Shown here one piece after another: positions 19,910 to 30,000 of a stretch of 64,000 bases of DNA. Each line of letters starts with the position of its first letter. Position 1 is the stretch's first letter. Below the pieces are notes generated by a model that saw only the letters and a list, made by a program, of their open reading frames with translations, did no database searches and was not told the DNA's origin. The stretch covers positions 62,001-126,000 of the forward strand of contig VDMD01000043.1 in the NCBI GenBank assembly GCA_007026445.1, in the 5' to 3' direction. This stretch comes from Schizophyllum amplum. Taxonomy: Eukaryota; Basidiomycota; Agaricomycetes; Agaricales; Schizophyllaceae. The translations under genes were made by a program, and so were the position numbers.

Positions 19910-21730
19910 ATGTCCTTACAGTTGATCGAAGCGACCAAATACACCAGAAATCGTCGCGCGCCGATCAATAGGCTTCCCGATGATGTACTCGAGATTATCT
20001 TCCGGCTCGCCCGGCCTTACAACGCCGGCTTCTTCCCGTCTTGGCCGATAAGTACGAAGTGGTCGCATCGGTTGCTCGCTGTCACTCACGTCTGTAAGCG
20101 CTGGCGAGACGTTGCGCTGGGGCTTGCTTCGCTGTGGGCTGTCGTCGACCTCTGCAAGCAGAGACGTCTTGGCGACGTAGGCGAGGACCTCCTTCAACGT
20201 TCTGGGAACACCCTCCTCGATGTCTTCTACCTGACGCACACACCTATCGAGGACCAGATCGCACGCGTCCACCCCGCGCTGCAGACGCTCGTCCTCAACC
20301 GCGCCCATCACATCGCGAGTCTGCATATCTGCAACATCACCTTGGACGCCTTGAACACGCTGCTCTGCACCCCCCTTCCCTCTCTAGGCGTACTGTCGCT
20401 CGTCGACATCATCGCCGACTCGGCTGTCGATGACGGGCTCAGTGATACCACTTGCACACCCTTCGCCGAGCTGACGCCCCGGCTGCGCAAGCTCGCCATC
20501 GCGTACCACATGCCCGCCCACATCCAACACTCCGTCTCCCACCTCACCCACCTCGCGCTCTACTACACCGGTCAAATATCAACCCGAGACGGCCTTCTTG
20601 ACATCCTCGAGCGCAGCCCACACCTCCAGTACCTCCTCATCGTCGACCCCACAAACCACACCGGCACGCACGTTCCCGCCTCCATCGGCGTCGGCGCGGC
20701 TCACCGCAGAATCCCACTCCCCCACCTCCGCCGGGTATATCTTTACGACGTCTGGATGTCCGAGATTGGCATATCCCGACTCCTCTCCTTTATCGATGTG
20801 CCGGACGACTGTGACTTGAGGATAAAATCCGGCCCCAGCTACAATTATATGGACGTCCGCATATCCCTGCTCCCCTCGCCCGCCGACCTTCACATATTGC
20901 AACACATCCGTCGCGTCGTGGTCGAGATCGCGGCCCAGGAGACGGAGGACGAACGGCGCCGGCATAGTTGCATGGCCGTACATTCGGGCACTCTCTTCGT
21001 CACCGTTCACTGCAGCATCGACAATCTGACGTTTCCCGCTTGGGCGGTTGGCTCGGACGCGCGCCTTGGTGTCAGCTCAGACGCGCACCTCGTCATCATC
21101 ATCCTCGCACGACTCCGGCCGAGGTCGACTCTATTACCGGAAATCCTGAACCAGTGGCCACAGCTGCATACCCTCACCATCGTCGACTCTGGAGCCAACA
21201 CCGCCGTCGACTCGGGCGACAACACCGCCGCCATATGCCACGCATTGCAAGAGTACAAGCCGGATTACGCTGCCGCGAGGCTTGGAGTCTGTCACGAGCT
21301 GCGCAGGATCAACTGGTATACCACACACCCCGCGGACGAGATCTGGGAGATGGCGCAGCGGCGGATGCGTTGCGGGTCGCCCCTCCAGGAGGTGCAGGTC
21401 CGCCTCCAGGAGGTGCAGGTCCGCCTCCAGGAGGTGCAGGTCCGCCTCCAGGAGGTGAAAGCTCGCATGGAGGCTATCGCAGATGAGTCCGGCGTACACG
21501 CTGGAGAGACGAGTGTCCACAGGCTCACGGCGGGTCAGCGTGTTGGATCGTTCGAGACGCGGGTTCTGCCGAAGGAGGAATGGGGGATATTGGGGAAGGA
21601 AGAATGGGGGATATCGGCCAAGGGGATAATTCGGCAGCACACGGAGGCTATTGCACCTTGCCTTCCCGAAGGTAGCGCGTGGGACGGCGATTGGATGTGG
21701 GATAGGAAGACGAGGCCGCGCGTTTGGTAA
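19910..21730 (+). CDS. F-box-like/LRR protein B (family 2)
   Basis: The open frame is intact from 19892 (acceptor CTCTACAG). The first Met in it is at 19910, giving 606 aa, because the exon upstream has a stop. The F-box-like motif is at about 18-75 (INRLPDDVLEIIF, HVCKRWRDVAL, LWAVVDL), followed by divergent LRRs. The C-terminal block CHALQEYKPDYAA...CHELRRINW and the ending DRKTRPRVW are shared with E-G. Near residue 490 the heptad RLQEVQV occurs about four times, where E-G have one unit, an in-frame 21-bp expansion. Likely a ubiquitin ligase substrate adaptor. Whether the shortened N-terminus is functional is unclear. Confidence 0.8.
   Translation: MSLQLIEATKYTRNRRAPINRLPDDVLEIIFRLARPYNAGFFPSWPISTKWSHRLLAVTHVCKRWRDVALGLASLWAVVDLCKQRRLGDVGEDLLQRSGNTLLDVFYLTHTPIEDQIARVHPALQTLVLNRAHHIASLHICNITLDALNTLLCTPLPSLGVLSLVDIIADSAVDDGLSDTTCTPFAELTPRLRKLAIAYHMPAHIQHSVSHLTHLALYYTGQISTRDGLLDILERSPHLQYLLIVDPTNHTGTHVPASIGVGAAHRRIPLPHLRRVYLYDVWMSEIGISRLLSFIDVPDDCDLRIKSGPSYNYMDVRISLLPSPADLHILQHIRRVVVEIAAQETEDERRRHSCMAVHSGTLFVTVHCSIDNLTFPAWAVGSDARLGVSSDAHLVIIILARLRPRSTLLPEILNQWPQLHTLTIVDSGANTAVDSGDNTAAICHALQEYKPDYAAARLGVCHELRRINWYTTHPADEIWEMAQRRMRCGSPLQEVQVRLQEVQVRLQEVQVRLQEVKARMEAIADESGVHAGETSVHRLTAGQRVGSFETRVLPKEEWGILGKEEWGISAKGIIRQHTEAIAPCLPEGSAWDGDWMWDRKTRPRVW
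21385..21470 (+). repeat. 21-bp coding repeat in F-box gene B
   Basis: Head-to-tail copies of ctccaggaggtgcaggtccg, each encoding LQEVQVR. The paralogs at 40.15, 45.2 and 49.9 kb carry a single unit. Confidence 0.95.
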
Positions 21731-21887
21731 TCCGTGCGTCTGCGCGTCTGGTAATCCGCGCATTTGGTAAACCTTAGTACTTACTATACTATACTCGAAC
21801 GATATTCTTCCTGTCCGACAAAGTCGTGACTTGACCAGAAGGACGATGTACAACATTGCGTACCTCTCGAGGATGACCTACGATATC

Positions 21888-22030
21888 GGCTGCGTCGGCC
21901 CCGCGCCTCGACTCGTAGCGAGCAAGAGAAAGGAGGTGGGCGCACAGGTGCTGCTAGGTTCCGTCGGCCTCGGTCATCGACTTGTAGCGAACAAGAGAAG
22001 GGAGGGGGGTGCGCAGGCGGTGCCAGGCCC
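21888..22030. repeat. ~70-bp direct duplication
   Basis: Two adjacent copies containing gcgagcaagagaaaggaggt / gcgaacaagagaagggaggg, preceded by cgtcggcc. They lie between the end of gene B and the remnant at 22.1 kb. Confidence 0.8.
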
Positions 22031-22084
22031 GGGTGCTAGGCGACGCGGGCGAGGTCCTCGACGAGGTGTCATGTCAGTGACGAC

Positions 22085-22215
22085 TCCTTCGCCCATGATC
22101 CGATCTCAGACTTAGATGTACGCCTCAGCGCGGTGCTCTCGGAGCTGCAGTACGCTATCTGCGCTTGTCAGTACGGGAGTGCGAGGAGCACGACTTCAGG
22201 CGCGTGTTCAATTGA
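22085..22215 (+). pseudogene. 3' fragment of a paralog of the 17.0-19.4 kb repeat protein
   Basis: The plus strand contains cgcctcagcgcggtgctctc then ggagctgcag, and later gagcacgacttcaggcg. This matches the final exon sequence of the gene at 16956-19392, including the region before it (cgcccatgatc versus cgcccataatt). The frame is broken after SELQYA. The remnant carries one NVRLSA-like unit where the intact gene has several. Confidence 0.75.
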
Positions 22216-22306
22216 CGGTGTGTTGTACAGTACTTACAGCGTCATGGTTGTTGTAGAATTGAATCGCACTGCAATGTACGATCTACAGAACCCATCTTAC
22301 CCAATC

Positions 22307-24080
22307 CTACCATTGAGATCCATCGGGGTGCTTAGCAGTTGTAGCGTCGATGAGCCCTTGTATTGCCTCGTCGATCCACTGTTGGGTAGAACTGTCCGTG
22401 TTGAAGTACCCCATGGGCGCTCCCAATGCATCGAACTCCACGGTCCGCCTCCCATCGCCACTGCCGTTCGACCATATACTGAGCTCCCGCAAGGGCGACC
22501 CTCGACGCGCGCGGTCATTTGCCACCGCCATGAGCTCGAAAATCGGGTCCTCGCGTGCGCTGCCGGAAGTCCAATTCACAGTCTGCAGCTCTGGACAAGG
22601 TACGCCCTCCGCACCCGGACCGGGGCGCAAAGCCTCGAAGGGTTCTACCGTGTTCTGGTTTTCCTCGAAGACATCGAGCGTCTTGAAGCGCGCCGTCGGG
22701 GATAGCAGTGTCCGCCACAGCGAGGGGAACGCGTCCTGGGTATCGTTGATGATGACGGCACGCGCGTCCGGGTCGAACAGCATATGCTCCTCTGGACGCC
22801 CGAGAGGGAAGTCGTTGAGGTATGCGAGGATGAAGAGCGTCCTCGAGTGTATGGCGATGCGGGGTCTGGTGCGATACGAAGTCCAGAGCTGTACTGTGTC
22901 GATACGCTTCAGTGGACGAAACTGCGAGGCCGGGGGAAAGATGGACAGGACGGACTCCAGGGGAAGCGCACTACGCGGCGACCATGCATGAAACTCCAGT
23001 TGAAACTCGCAATGCTCAAAAACGTCGAAGTGGGCAAGGAAGAGGCGAAGCCATGGGATCGGGGACACATGCGAGACCCCGACGACGTGAAGGTGGCGAA
23101 GACAGGGAAAAACGATGATGCGACTGGTATGTTGTTGTTGTTGTTGCTGTTGTTGTGGTTCGAGCTCGGTAGCCGGCAAGGGGCGGGGAGAAATAATTGC
23201 GAGCATCTCAAGCTGCTGGCAGCCCGCGAGCATGTCCACAAATCCGTCATCTAGCCGACGTACTTCGACATGAAACAAGGCGAGATGCGTGAGGCTGGTG
23301 ATGCGATATGCATGCCAGAGGGCGCATGCGGAGATGGTAATCTTGCGCAAGAGCGGTGCTCTCCCATTAAAAAGCGCAGGCGCAGGATCGGCGTGTCCGA
23401 GGGCATCGTCCGCACCTCTATGCCAGAGCGATAAGCTGCGAAGACATGGCGCGGGCTGCGAGAAGTTTGCGACCAGGGAGCGCAAGTTGCCTTTGATGTG
23501 CATGTGCCTAATGCGATCCATGTCGCGGGCGACCACGTCTTGCAGAGCTCGAGACACGGGATGATCAGACACCGAGTTCTCGTAGAAAACCGTGAGGGGA
23601 GCAGCCTTAGAGCGCCGAACGAAGGCTTCCAGTTTGTGGGCATCGAAGCCTTTCTGCCGGAGGTCTACAAGAGACCACAGACACGGGAGCGAGACAGCGA
23701 CGCTCCTCCAGTGCTTGCAGACGTAGGACACCTCGATCCAGCTCCGCGAGCGCGGGCCACTGGGCCAAGAAGGAGCGAAGTCGGGATAAGCTGGCTGGTT
23801 GAAGTGGAAGATATAGCTAAGGATCTCCTCGGGGAGCTTGTTGATCGGAACCAGGACATTGCGCGAGCACATCAAGTGACGGCCAATACGCCCCATGTAG
23901 CCCTCGATGTCTACGATCTGCGAAAGATGGTACGTGAGCGCGAGGCGAGTTTTGTGGCTCACACTTGCGCACCTCTGCTTCGGTGAGATCCCCTATGAGA
24001 TGCGACACAGTGTCTTGCACGGCGGACAATGTCTCTAGCAGGGCTGCCCGCGGAACAATCATGGTGTCCAGTGCAGACAT
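22307..24080 (-). CDS. F-box-like/LRR protein C (family 1)
   Basis: Exon 1 is 24080-23973, the intron 23972-23918 (acceptor CTTTCGCAG) and exon 2 is 23917-22307, giving 572 aa. It is a paralog of A throughout: exon 1 ALLETLSAVQDTVSHLIGDL, F-box-like INKLPEEILSYIF, then SYVCKHWRSVAV and LWSLVDL, and a C-terminal GAPMGYF block ending in Trp. It differs from A by a glutamine tract of eight (tgttgt microsatellite on the plus strand at about 23130-23157) after the ATELE segment. Probable Skp1-binding substrate adaptor. It is intact and convergent with gene B. Confidence 0.88.
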
Positions 24081-24139
24081 GCGGCATTATGATTATGCAG
24101 GCCGAAGCGGCGTCGGAACCGCCGATCACTGAATCGTGG

Positions 24140-24205
24140 CCACATCACATGATCTCGGCTCCGGCTCAGTTCTAACTTCTGATTCAACTTCGCGCTGGGG
24201 CCGTC
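24140..24205. promoter_or_regulatory. F-box family upstream element (copy at gene C)
   Basis: cacatcacatgatctcggct, then ccggctcagttctaacttc, 60-125 bp upstream of the C start codon. Its orientation relative to the gene is the same as at gene A. Confidence 0.45.
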
Positions 24206-24407
24206 ATTCAGTCAGTACATGTATCCAGCGCATTATATCCGCGTCTCAGATACCATCCAACAAATCGAGCGACCATTGAAGCAAAAACATCGGTGATCAA
24301 TGTAAGTACTCAGGTTCTCTGTTTTAGTACAACTGCCTACTACTCCTGCAAGACCGACCACCCACTCCTGAGCAACCCGCCCGCCTACTTCTGCAGAAAT
24401 CGCCTGC

Positions 24408-25895
24408 CTACTCCTGCAAGAACTCCAACCGCAGACCCGCTTGCCGCAGCGCATGCACGCGGTCCTGTAAAGCTTGTACACGAGGTCCGTCACCCGCGCC
24501 CACGATCCCGCACGCATCAGCGCCGACGACCCCGCACGCGTCTACGCGCGCGAGCGGCGTACTGCCGTACCGCGCCTCTGCGAGGTCCACAACGGCATCC
24601 ATGTCGAGGGAGCGATTGCTGGCCTCTCGAGAATGCTGGCTGGCATAGAGGGAGTCCTTTTTGACGTCGCGAACGCTGTCGTTGGAGAGAGAAGCGTCGC
24701 CGCCTACCCCGACCAGATGCAGATACTCCAGCCGTTGAAATACGCCAGCTTGCGTCAGGCCAACGAGCGTCTGGCGGGCACCGTGGTGTACGTGGAGGAC
24801 GAGGCGGCGGATGGAGCCGTAGGCACCGTATACCGAGCCGTACGCTGGGAGCGGGAGGGCGGGGAGGGTGGCGGCGACGATGTAGGGGGAATTGGCACCG
24901 AAAGCGGCGAGGCATTCGACGAAGTCGATGGGGGAATTGGATGAGTTGGACGGCGCAGACGACGGGCCGTGATTTGAGGCAACCGTCTTGGCATGCTTCG
25001 ACGCATTCGACTTCGCGGCAGTCTGCTCCTCGACGACGACGCACAGCTCCCGAAGCGCGGGCGCTTCCATATCACGCAAAAAGCCCGCCACCACATCCGC
25101 CGTCCCGCCCAAATGCAGCTTCGTCAACGCGCTCATCACCAGCGGCTCACCCGGCGCCTCCGTCAGCCCCTCCAGCACGAGCTCCCTCAGCGTGCTTCCA
25201 ACGTCCCCTAAGCGCTCCGCCAAGAACGCGCCCCTCACTGCGCCACGCACTACCAGCACCTCCACCTGCTCCAGCGGCAGCTGTCCCGTGACCTGGAAGC
25301 TCGCCCCATCGATATTGAGCATTCTGAGCGCCGGAAACGCGTCCCTGTCCAATTTCGGCGTGCACGCGCTCTCCATCGCGAGACTTGTGAGCGCGGGGAA
25401 GCGGAAGGCGCCCAGTTCCGAGTTGTAGCACAGGAAGAAGGAAAGCTGCAGGGTGCGGACGCGGTCCTGGACGGTGCGGAGGAGGGCGACGTCCGCGGGG
25501 TCCCAGGAACGGACGACGACATCGAGGGGCGCCGCGGCGGCATGGGCGAGGCCCAAGCGCGTGCGGGACAGAGGCAGGTCCTCGGCAAGGTGGACTACGG
25601 ACCAGAGGGGCGGGGTGGCGGTGAGAAGCGCGCGCCACCAGCGGCAGACTTGGGTGGCGGCGACGAGGTCTTCGAGCGGGTGGGTGGGCGTGGCGCTGTC
25701 GGCAGCCAGGAGGTGAGACAGATGGGTGTCTGGGGCGGGGTCGTAGTAGATGAGCCAGAAGCCGATTTGGAGGATGAGTTCTGGAGGAAGACTGTGGATG
25801 GGGGCGGGGGCGGTGGTCGTCGGGGGTAGAGTCGAGGGGCAGACGGAGAGGGGGCAGGTGAGGGAGACGTAGGCGCGTTTGAAGAGGTCGTACAT
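24408..25895 (-). CDS. F-box-like protein D (distinct subfamily)
   Basis: A single exon of 495 aa with an ATG start. The F-box-like motif is at about 33-105: IHSLPPELILQIGFWLI, then an insert, then ATQVCRWWRALL and LWSVVHL. LRR-like strands follow (FPALRMLNIDGASF, LRELVLEGL, LTKLHLGGTAD, IRRLVLHVHHGA, LEYLHLVGVGG). There is a Lys/Ser/Asn-rich insert at about 300-325, and a short tandem repeat DACGVVGADACGIVGA near the C-terminus. It is not close to families 1 or 2, so it is an older family member. Role inferred: E3 ligase adaptor. Confidence 0.82.
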   Translation of the reverse strand: MYDLFKRAYVSLTCPLSVCPSTLPPTTTAPAPIHSLPPELILQIGFWLIYYDPAPDTHLSHLLAADSATPTHPLEDLVAATQVCRWWRALLTATPPLWSVVHLAEDLPLSRTRLGLAHAAAAPLDVVVRSWDPADVALLRTVQDRVRTLQLSFFLCYNSELGAFRFPALTSLAMESACTPKLDRDAFPALRMLNIDGASFQVTGQLPLEQVEVLVVRGAVRGAFLAERLGDVGSTLRELVLEGLTEAPGEPLVMSALTKLHLGGTADVVAGFLRDMEAPALRELCVVVEEQTAAKSNASKHAKTVASNHGPSSAPSNSSNSPIDFVECLAAFGANSPYIVAATLPALPLPAYGSVYGAYGSIRRLVLHVHHGARQTLVGLTQAGVFQRLEYLHLVGVGGDASLSNDSVRDVKKDSLYASQHSREASNRSLDMDAVVDLAEARYGSTPLARVDACGVVGADACGIVGAGDGPRVQALQDRVHALRQAGLRLEFLQE

Positions 25896-26579
25896 GGCGG
25901 GGTTTTACTTCGCAGACTTGCGTCGATCGGCTTGGGACGGGTGAGCCAGGATGCGAGGAAGAAACTGAGGGAACGTACCCACAGGTGTTCTGATTGTTCA
26001 ATGGGTATGCGCGTATAAGGCAAGGAAGACGGGAGCGAGGCTACAGACCGCGGCTATATACCCAGCGCGTAACGCTGAGCAATGAGCTTGCGAAAATGTC
26101 GAGGAATGACGATGCGCGTCGCGTCGCGCGAGCTCGCCTTATAACCGATACCCGGGTCCGCGGGCGGCCTCATTACTGTTCACCGCTTGGCGATTTGCTA
26201 CACCGCTTTTCAGTGGCGGACGTCGAAACACCGCCGCGGTGCGCCGAGATGATATGGACGGTGATAGGCGCTGTCAAGGGGAATGACGTCCCATAGTCGA
26301 GTTGAATGGCGAGAGGAGGCGTTCTGAATGGCGAGAGCAGTCGATTCATGACCAGGTCCTGACCGAGTCGTGCGAGATACACATCGTTGTCTTTGTTACG
26401 TTCGCAGACAGCGCTGATCATGGTACGGTGCTGTTACGGCGGTCGTCACCAGAATCAATTGCGGTGATAAGCAAAAGACTCACAGGTTTGTTAAAGCTTG
26501 AGGGCCCAATAGGAGACCCCTAGGCGTTGATCAGACAGCTGTACTACTACAACGTCTCTCAGAGAGCTATCGCACTGTC
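25896..26579. other. Intergenic, nothing recognised
   Basis: Upstream region of gene D. There are no convincing exons, tRNA or repeat array. It may hold the promoter of D. Confidence 0.5.
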
Positions 26580-26870
26580 GTCAGATATATTGCGCATAGC
26601 CTGCGTCTTCGGATGTGTTCAACCTGCGAAAGATATTAGTGGCGCTAGACGACTCTCAGAGCCCGAAGCGCACCTTTTCTTCAGAGAGATCTATGATATG
26701 TAGGCTGTTAGGGTTAGTGTCATGCACGGCGAGCAGTGCAAGCGAAACGGACATGGCGGTCGGTGCAGAAATGCGGCATCATCCGCCGATGATCTATCGG
26801 GACCGTATCACATGATCTCGGATCCGAAGTTCAACTTCTGCGCGAACACGGGGTGCGACTCACGAGCTCC
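26580..26870 (-). pseudogene. 5' remnant of a family-1 F-box gene (promoter, exon 1, intron 1)
   Basis: On the minus strand there is the shared upstream element (gaagttgaacttcggatccg...catgtgat). An ATG at 26754 and an 81-bp exon to 26674 follow. A GTGCGCTTCGGGCTCT donor region nearly matches the intron of gene A, and a TCTTTCGCAG acceptor lies at 26624. Similarity fades a few codons into exon 2 and the F-box is absent. The fragment is adjacent to gene D's upstream region. Confidence 0.7.
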
Positions 26871-27087
26871 GTGTGCCGAAACAGTGCATCAACAGATGCA
26901 TAGGAAGAGCTGAGCCATTGACTAGATGTACCAGGAAATATGTACGTAGATATACAGACAGAACAGGGATGAAGCGAGGCAAATGAACCATGAATGAAGC
27001 AGAAGTACTAAACATGAGCGCTCGAGCGATTGAAGCCAAGTACAGCAGAATCAGGGACGAACTTGAAGCGAGACGAAGCAAGTAAAA

Positions 27088-30000
27088 TCACGACCTCGCC
27101 TCTGGCAGGATATAGTTCTCGTCCTCCCAGTCCACCTCCTGCCGCAGCGCCGAGTCCAGCACCAATTCGGTGGAGTAGACCTTGTACCCGTCCTCCGCGA
27201 TCGCCCGCCATATCGACGCGTCGTCCTTCCCCGAGATAAGATGCTTCGTCTCCGAGTCGTTCTTGAACGTTCGGACGGTCGGCGTGCTTGACTGGCTCAT
27301 CTGTATGGCGGGCGATGCATGAGATTACGATGAAGACAAAAAAGCAAGCAGAGCAAAACACACCTGGCCGCCATTCGCGATGATCACCGCACGCAGCATC
27401 TCCCGGTCCACGCCGGCCTTGGGCGTGATGTAAAAGACATGCCCAGAGAAGAGCTTGCCCTTCAACTCGTGCGCGCGCTCGACGAGGTCCGCTAGCTTCA
27501 GGCGCTGCTTCTTCTCGCCGTCCTTATCCACGAGGGGGAAATCGGATTCAGCTACGTCGTGCGTGAGCATCATGCACATATGTTCGACTGTGGGCTATCT
27601 ACTCACGCAAGAGCTTCTTCTGCGCCGCAGACTGCTTCGCCCACTCCTCCGAGACGACGTAGGACACGTAGGGCAGCGCACACAGGAACTTCTGCGTTCG
27701 CATGATGCGCGAGATGACGAGGTGCGTGCACTCGTTCGGTTTGGTGACCACCTTGACACCGAGCTTGTTCAGCGCCTGGCCAAATGAGCGTCAGCATCAC
27801 AGGCGTTCGGCACCGAAGACGGTGTGACGAGGTCAAGTAAAGCTTGGACGTACAGGAACAACGTTGTCCGGAAGCGTCACACCCGTAGTCATCATCTTGA
27901 TATCACCCGAAGCCGCCTTGCCTCCCGCTCTGAATAGCCGTCAATCTCTATGGCCTCAAGAGAAACAGAAAGAACACTCACTTCAGCGCCTTCGCCTTCT
28001 TCGCCGGCGGCGGCGTATCCATCTCGCTATCCTCATCTTGCGCCGCCCGCTTGCTCTTCCCTCCCCGCGCACCCCGTTTCTCCTCCACCTCGTCCTCGTC
28101 AGCATCCTCGTCGACATCCATCGCGTCGTCGTCCTCCCGCTGCTGCGCCTTGCCCTTACCTTCCGCCTTCCCTTTGCCCTTTGCCTTCCCCTTGCCCCGC
28201 TCGACCGCGGGCGTCTCCTCCACAGGCGCCGGCGACGCCTCAAACGCAGCCGAGCCCGCACTCTTGCGCCGCTTCTGCGCCTCGTACCGCATGACATCCG
28301 GCATCACCGTCTCGTGCAGCCGCCGCTCGGCCTTGGTCGCTGCCGCGCGTCGCGAGCCGCGTGAGGTGGAGATGTCGAAGTTCGACGTGGAAATGTCGAT
28401 GTTCGACATGGAGGCATCTACGCTCGCCATGGATACGTCCGCGCTGGCCCTCGAGACGTGGACGTCGCCGTCCTCTCCCTCCGACGTTCCTGCCCGTACG
28501 GCATTCTTGCTCGCTCGTCGTCCGTCCGTCTTCGCTGTCTTGGCCTTCTTACGAGGCGGCGCCTCTTCCTCGTCCTCGTCCTCCTGCTCCTGCTCCTCCT
28601 CCACAGCCTCCTCCTCCTGTTCGTCCTCGTCCTCTGACGACGCGGCCTTAGACTTCGACTTGGAGGTACCCGTCTTGGTCTTCGCCTTGCTCTTCGCGTC
28701 CTTCGCCTTCGCCCCGTCGCCCATCGACTTCCTCTTCCTCGGCCGAGGCGAGGGCGACCGCGACGGCACCTCATCCTCGGACTGCGGCGCCGGAGCAGTA
28801 GCCGTCCGGGTCCTGCGCGTGTCCTTGCTTGACGATGCGGTCTTTTTGCTCGAGGACGCGGTCTTCTCGCTCGAGGTGCCCTTGTCCTTGCTCGAGGACG
28901 AGATCTTATCCTTGCTCGACGAGGCGCCCTTGTCCTGACCGGACGACGCGGCCCTCTTGCTTGAGGAGATGCCCTTGTCCTTGCTCGACGACGCGGTCTT
29001 CTTCGCCGACGAGGAGGCTCCCTTCTTCGCCGAGGATGAGGCTCCCTTGGTCGCCGTCGACGAGGATCCCTTCACCGCCGTCCCCGAGCCCCCCTTCACC
29101 GCCGTCGACGACCGCCGGTGGCTCTTGCTGATGTGCACGACCGCTTCCTCGTCTTCCTCCTCGTTCTCCTCTTCCTCATCCGCGCCCGCCTCGTCGTCAT
29201 CCGCGCCCGCCTCGTCGTCATCCTCCTCCTCCCCCGCCCCCGCCTCGTCATCCACGAGCGTCGACCGCTTGGCCGTCGCGGACCGCTTCTCCGACCGCTT
29301 CTCTGACGACTGAGGCTCCGACCGCTTCTCCAACAGCCGAGGCGACATGCCCTGCGTCGGCAGCAGCGGAAACTCGAAGTCGCTGTCGTCCGCCGGCGTG
29401 ATGTCGATGTCGCTATCCGCAGGCGCGACGTCGATGTCGCTATCGTCCGCCGGCTCGATGTCGATGTCGCTATCCGCCGGCGCGACGTCGATATCCATCC
29501 GCGCGTCCTCCTCTTCCTCATCCTCCTCCACAACCTTCTTTGTCTGCTTCGTCTTCGCCGCCTTGGCCTTCAGTGCCTTCGTCGTCGCCTTCGTCGCTGC
29601 CTTCGCCGTAGGCTTCGTCGCTGCCTTCGTCGCTGCCTTCGCCGTCGATGCCTTCGTCGCTGCATTCGCCGTAGGCTTCGCATCCTTCGCATCCTTCGTC
29701 GGCTCCTTCGTCGTCGCCCTCGCAGTCGTCTTCGTCGTCGCCTTCATCGTCTCCGTCGGCGCCTTCATCGTCTTCTTGGTTGCCTTCATCGTCTTCGTCG
29801 GCGCCTTCACCCTCTCCTCCTCCTCCTCCTCCTCCTCCTCATCCCCATCACTGATCTCGACCCACTTCGGCTGTGGCTTGGCCTTCTCCGCGCTGCCGGC
29901 CTTGGGCTTCTCTGCGCTGGCGGGCTTGGGCTTCTCTGCGCTCGCAGCCTTGGGCTTCCGCTTGACCCGCGTCGTCGCGTCGCCTTTCTTGCCCGAGCTA

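Noticed and set aside
28051..28938. Long plus-strand frames across the Rtt107 linker (also 29347-30837)
   Set aside because: They are antisense shadows of the repetitive linker exon. The minus strand has consistent BRCT exons on both sides in frame.
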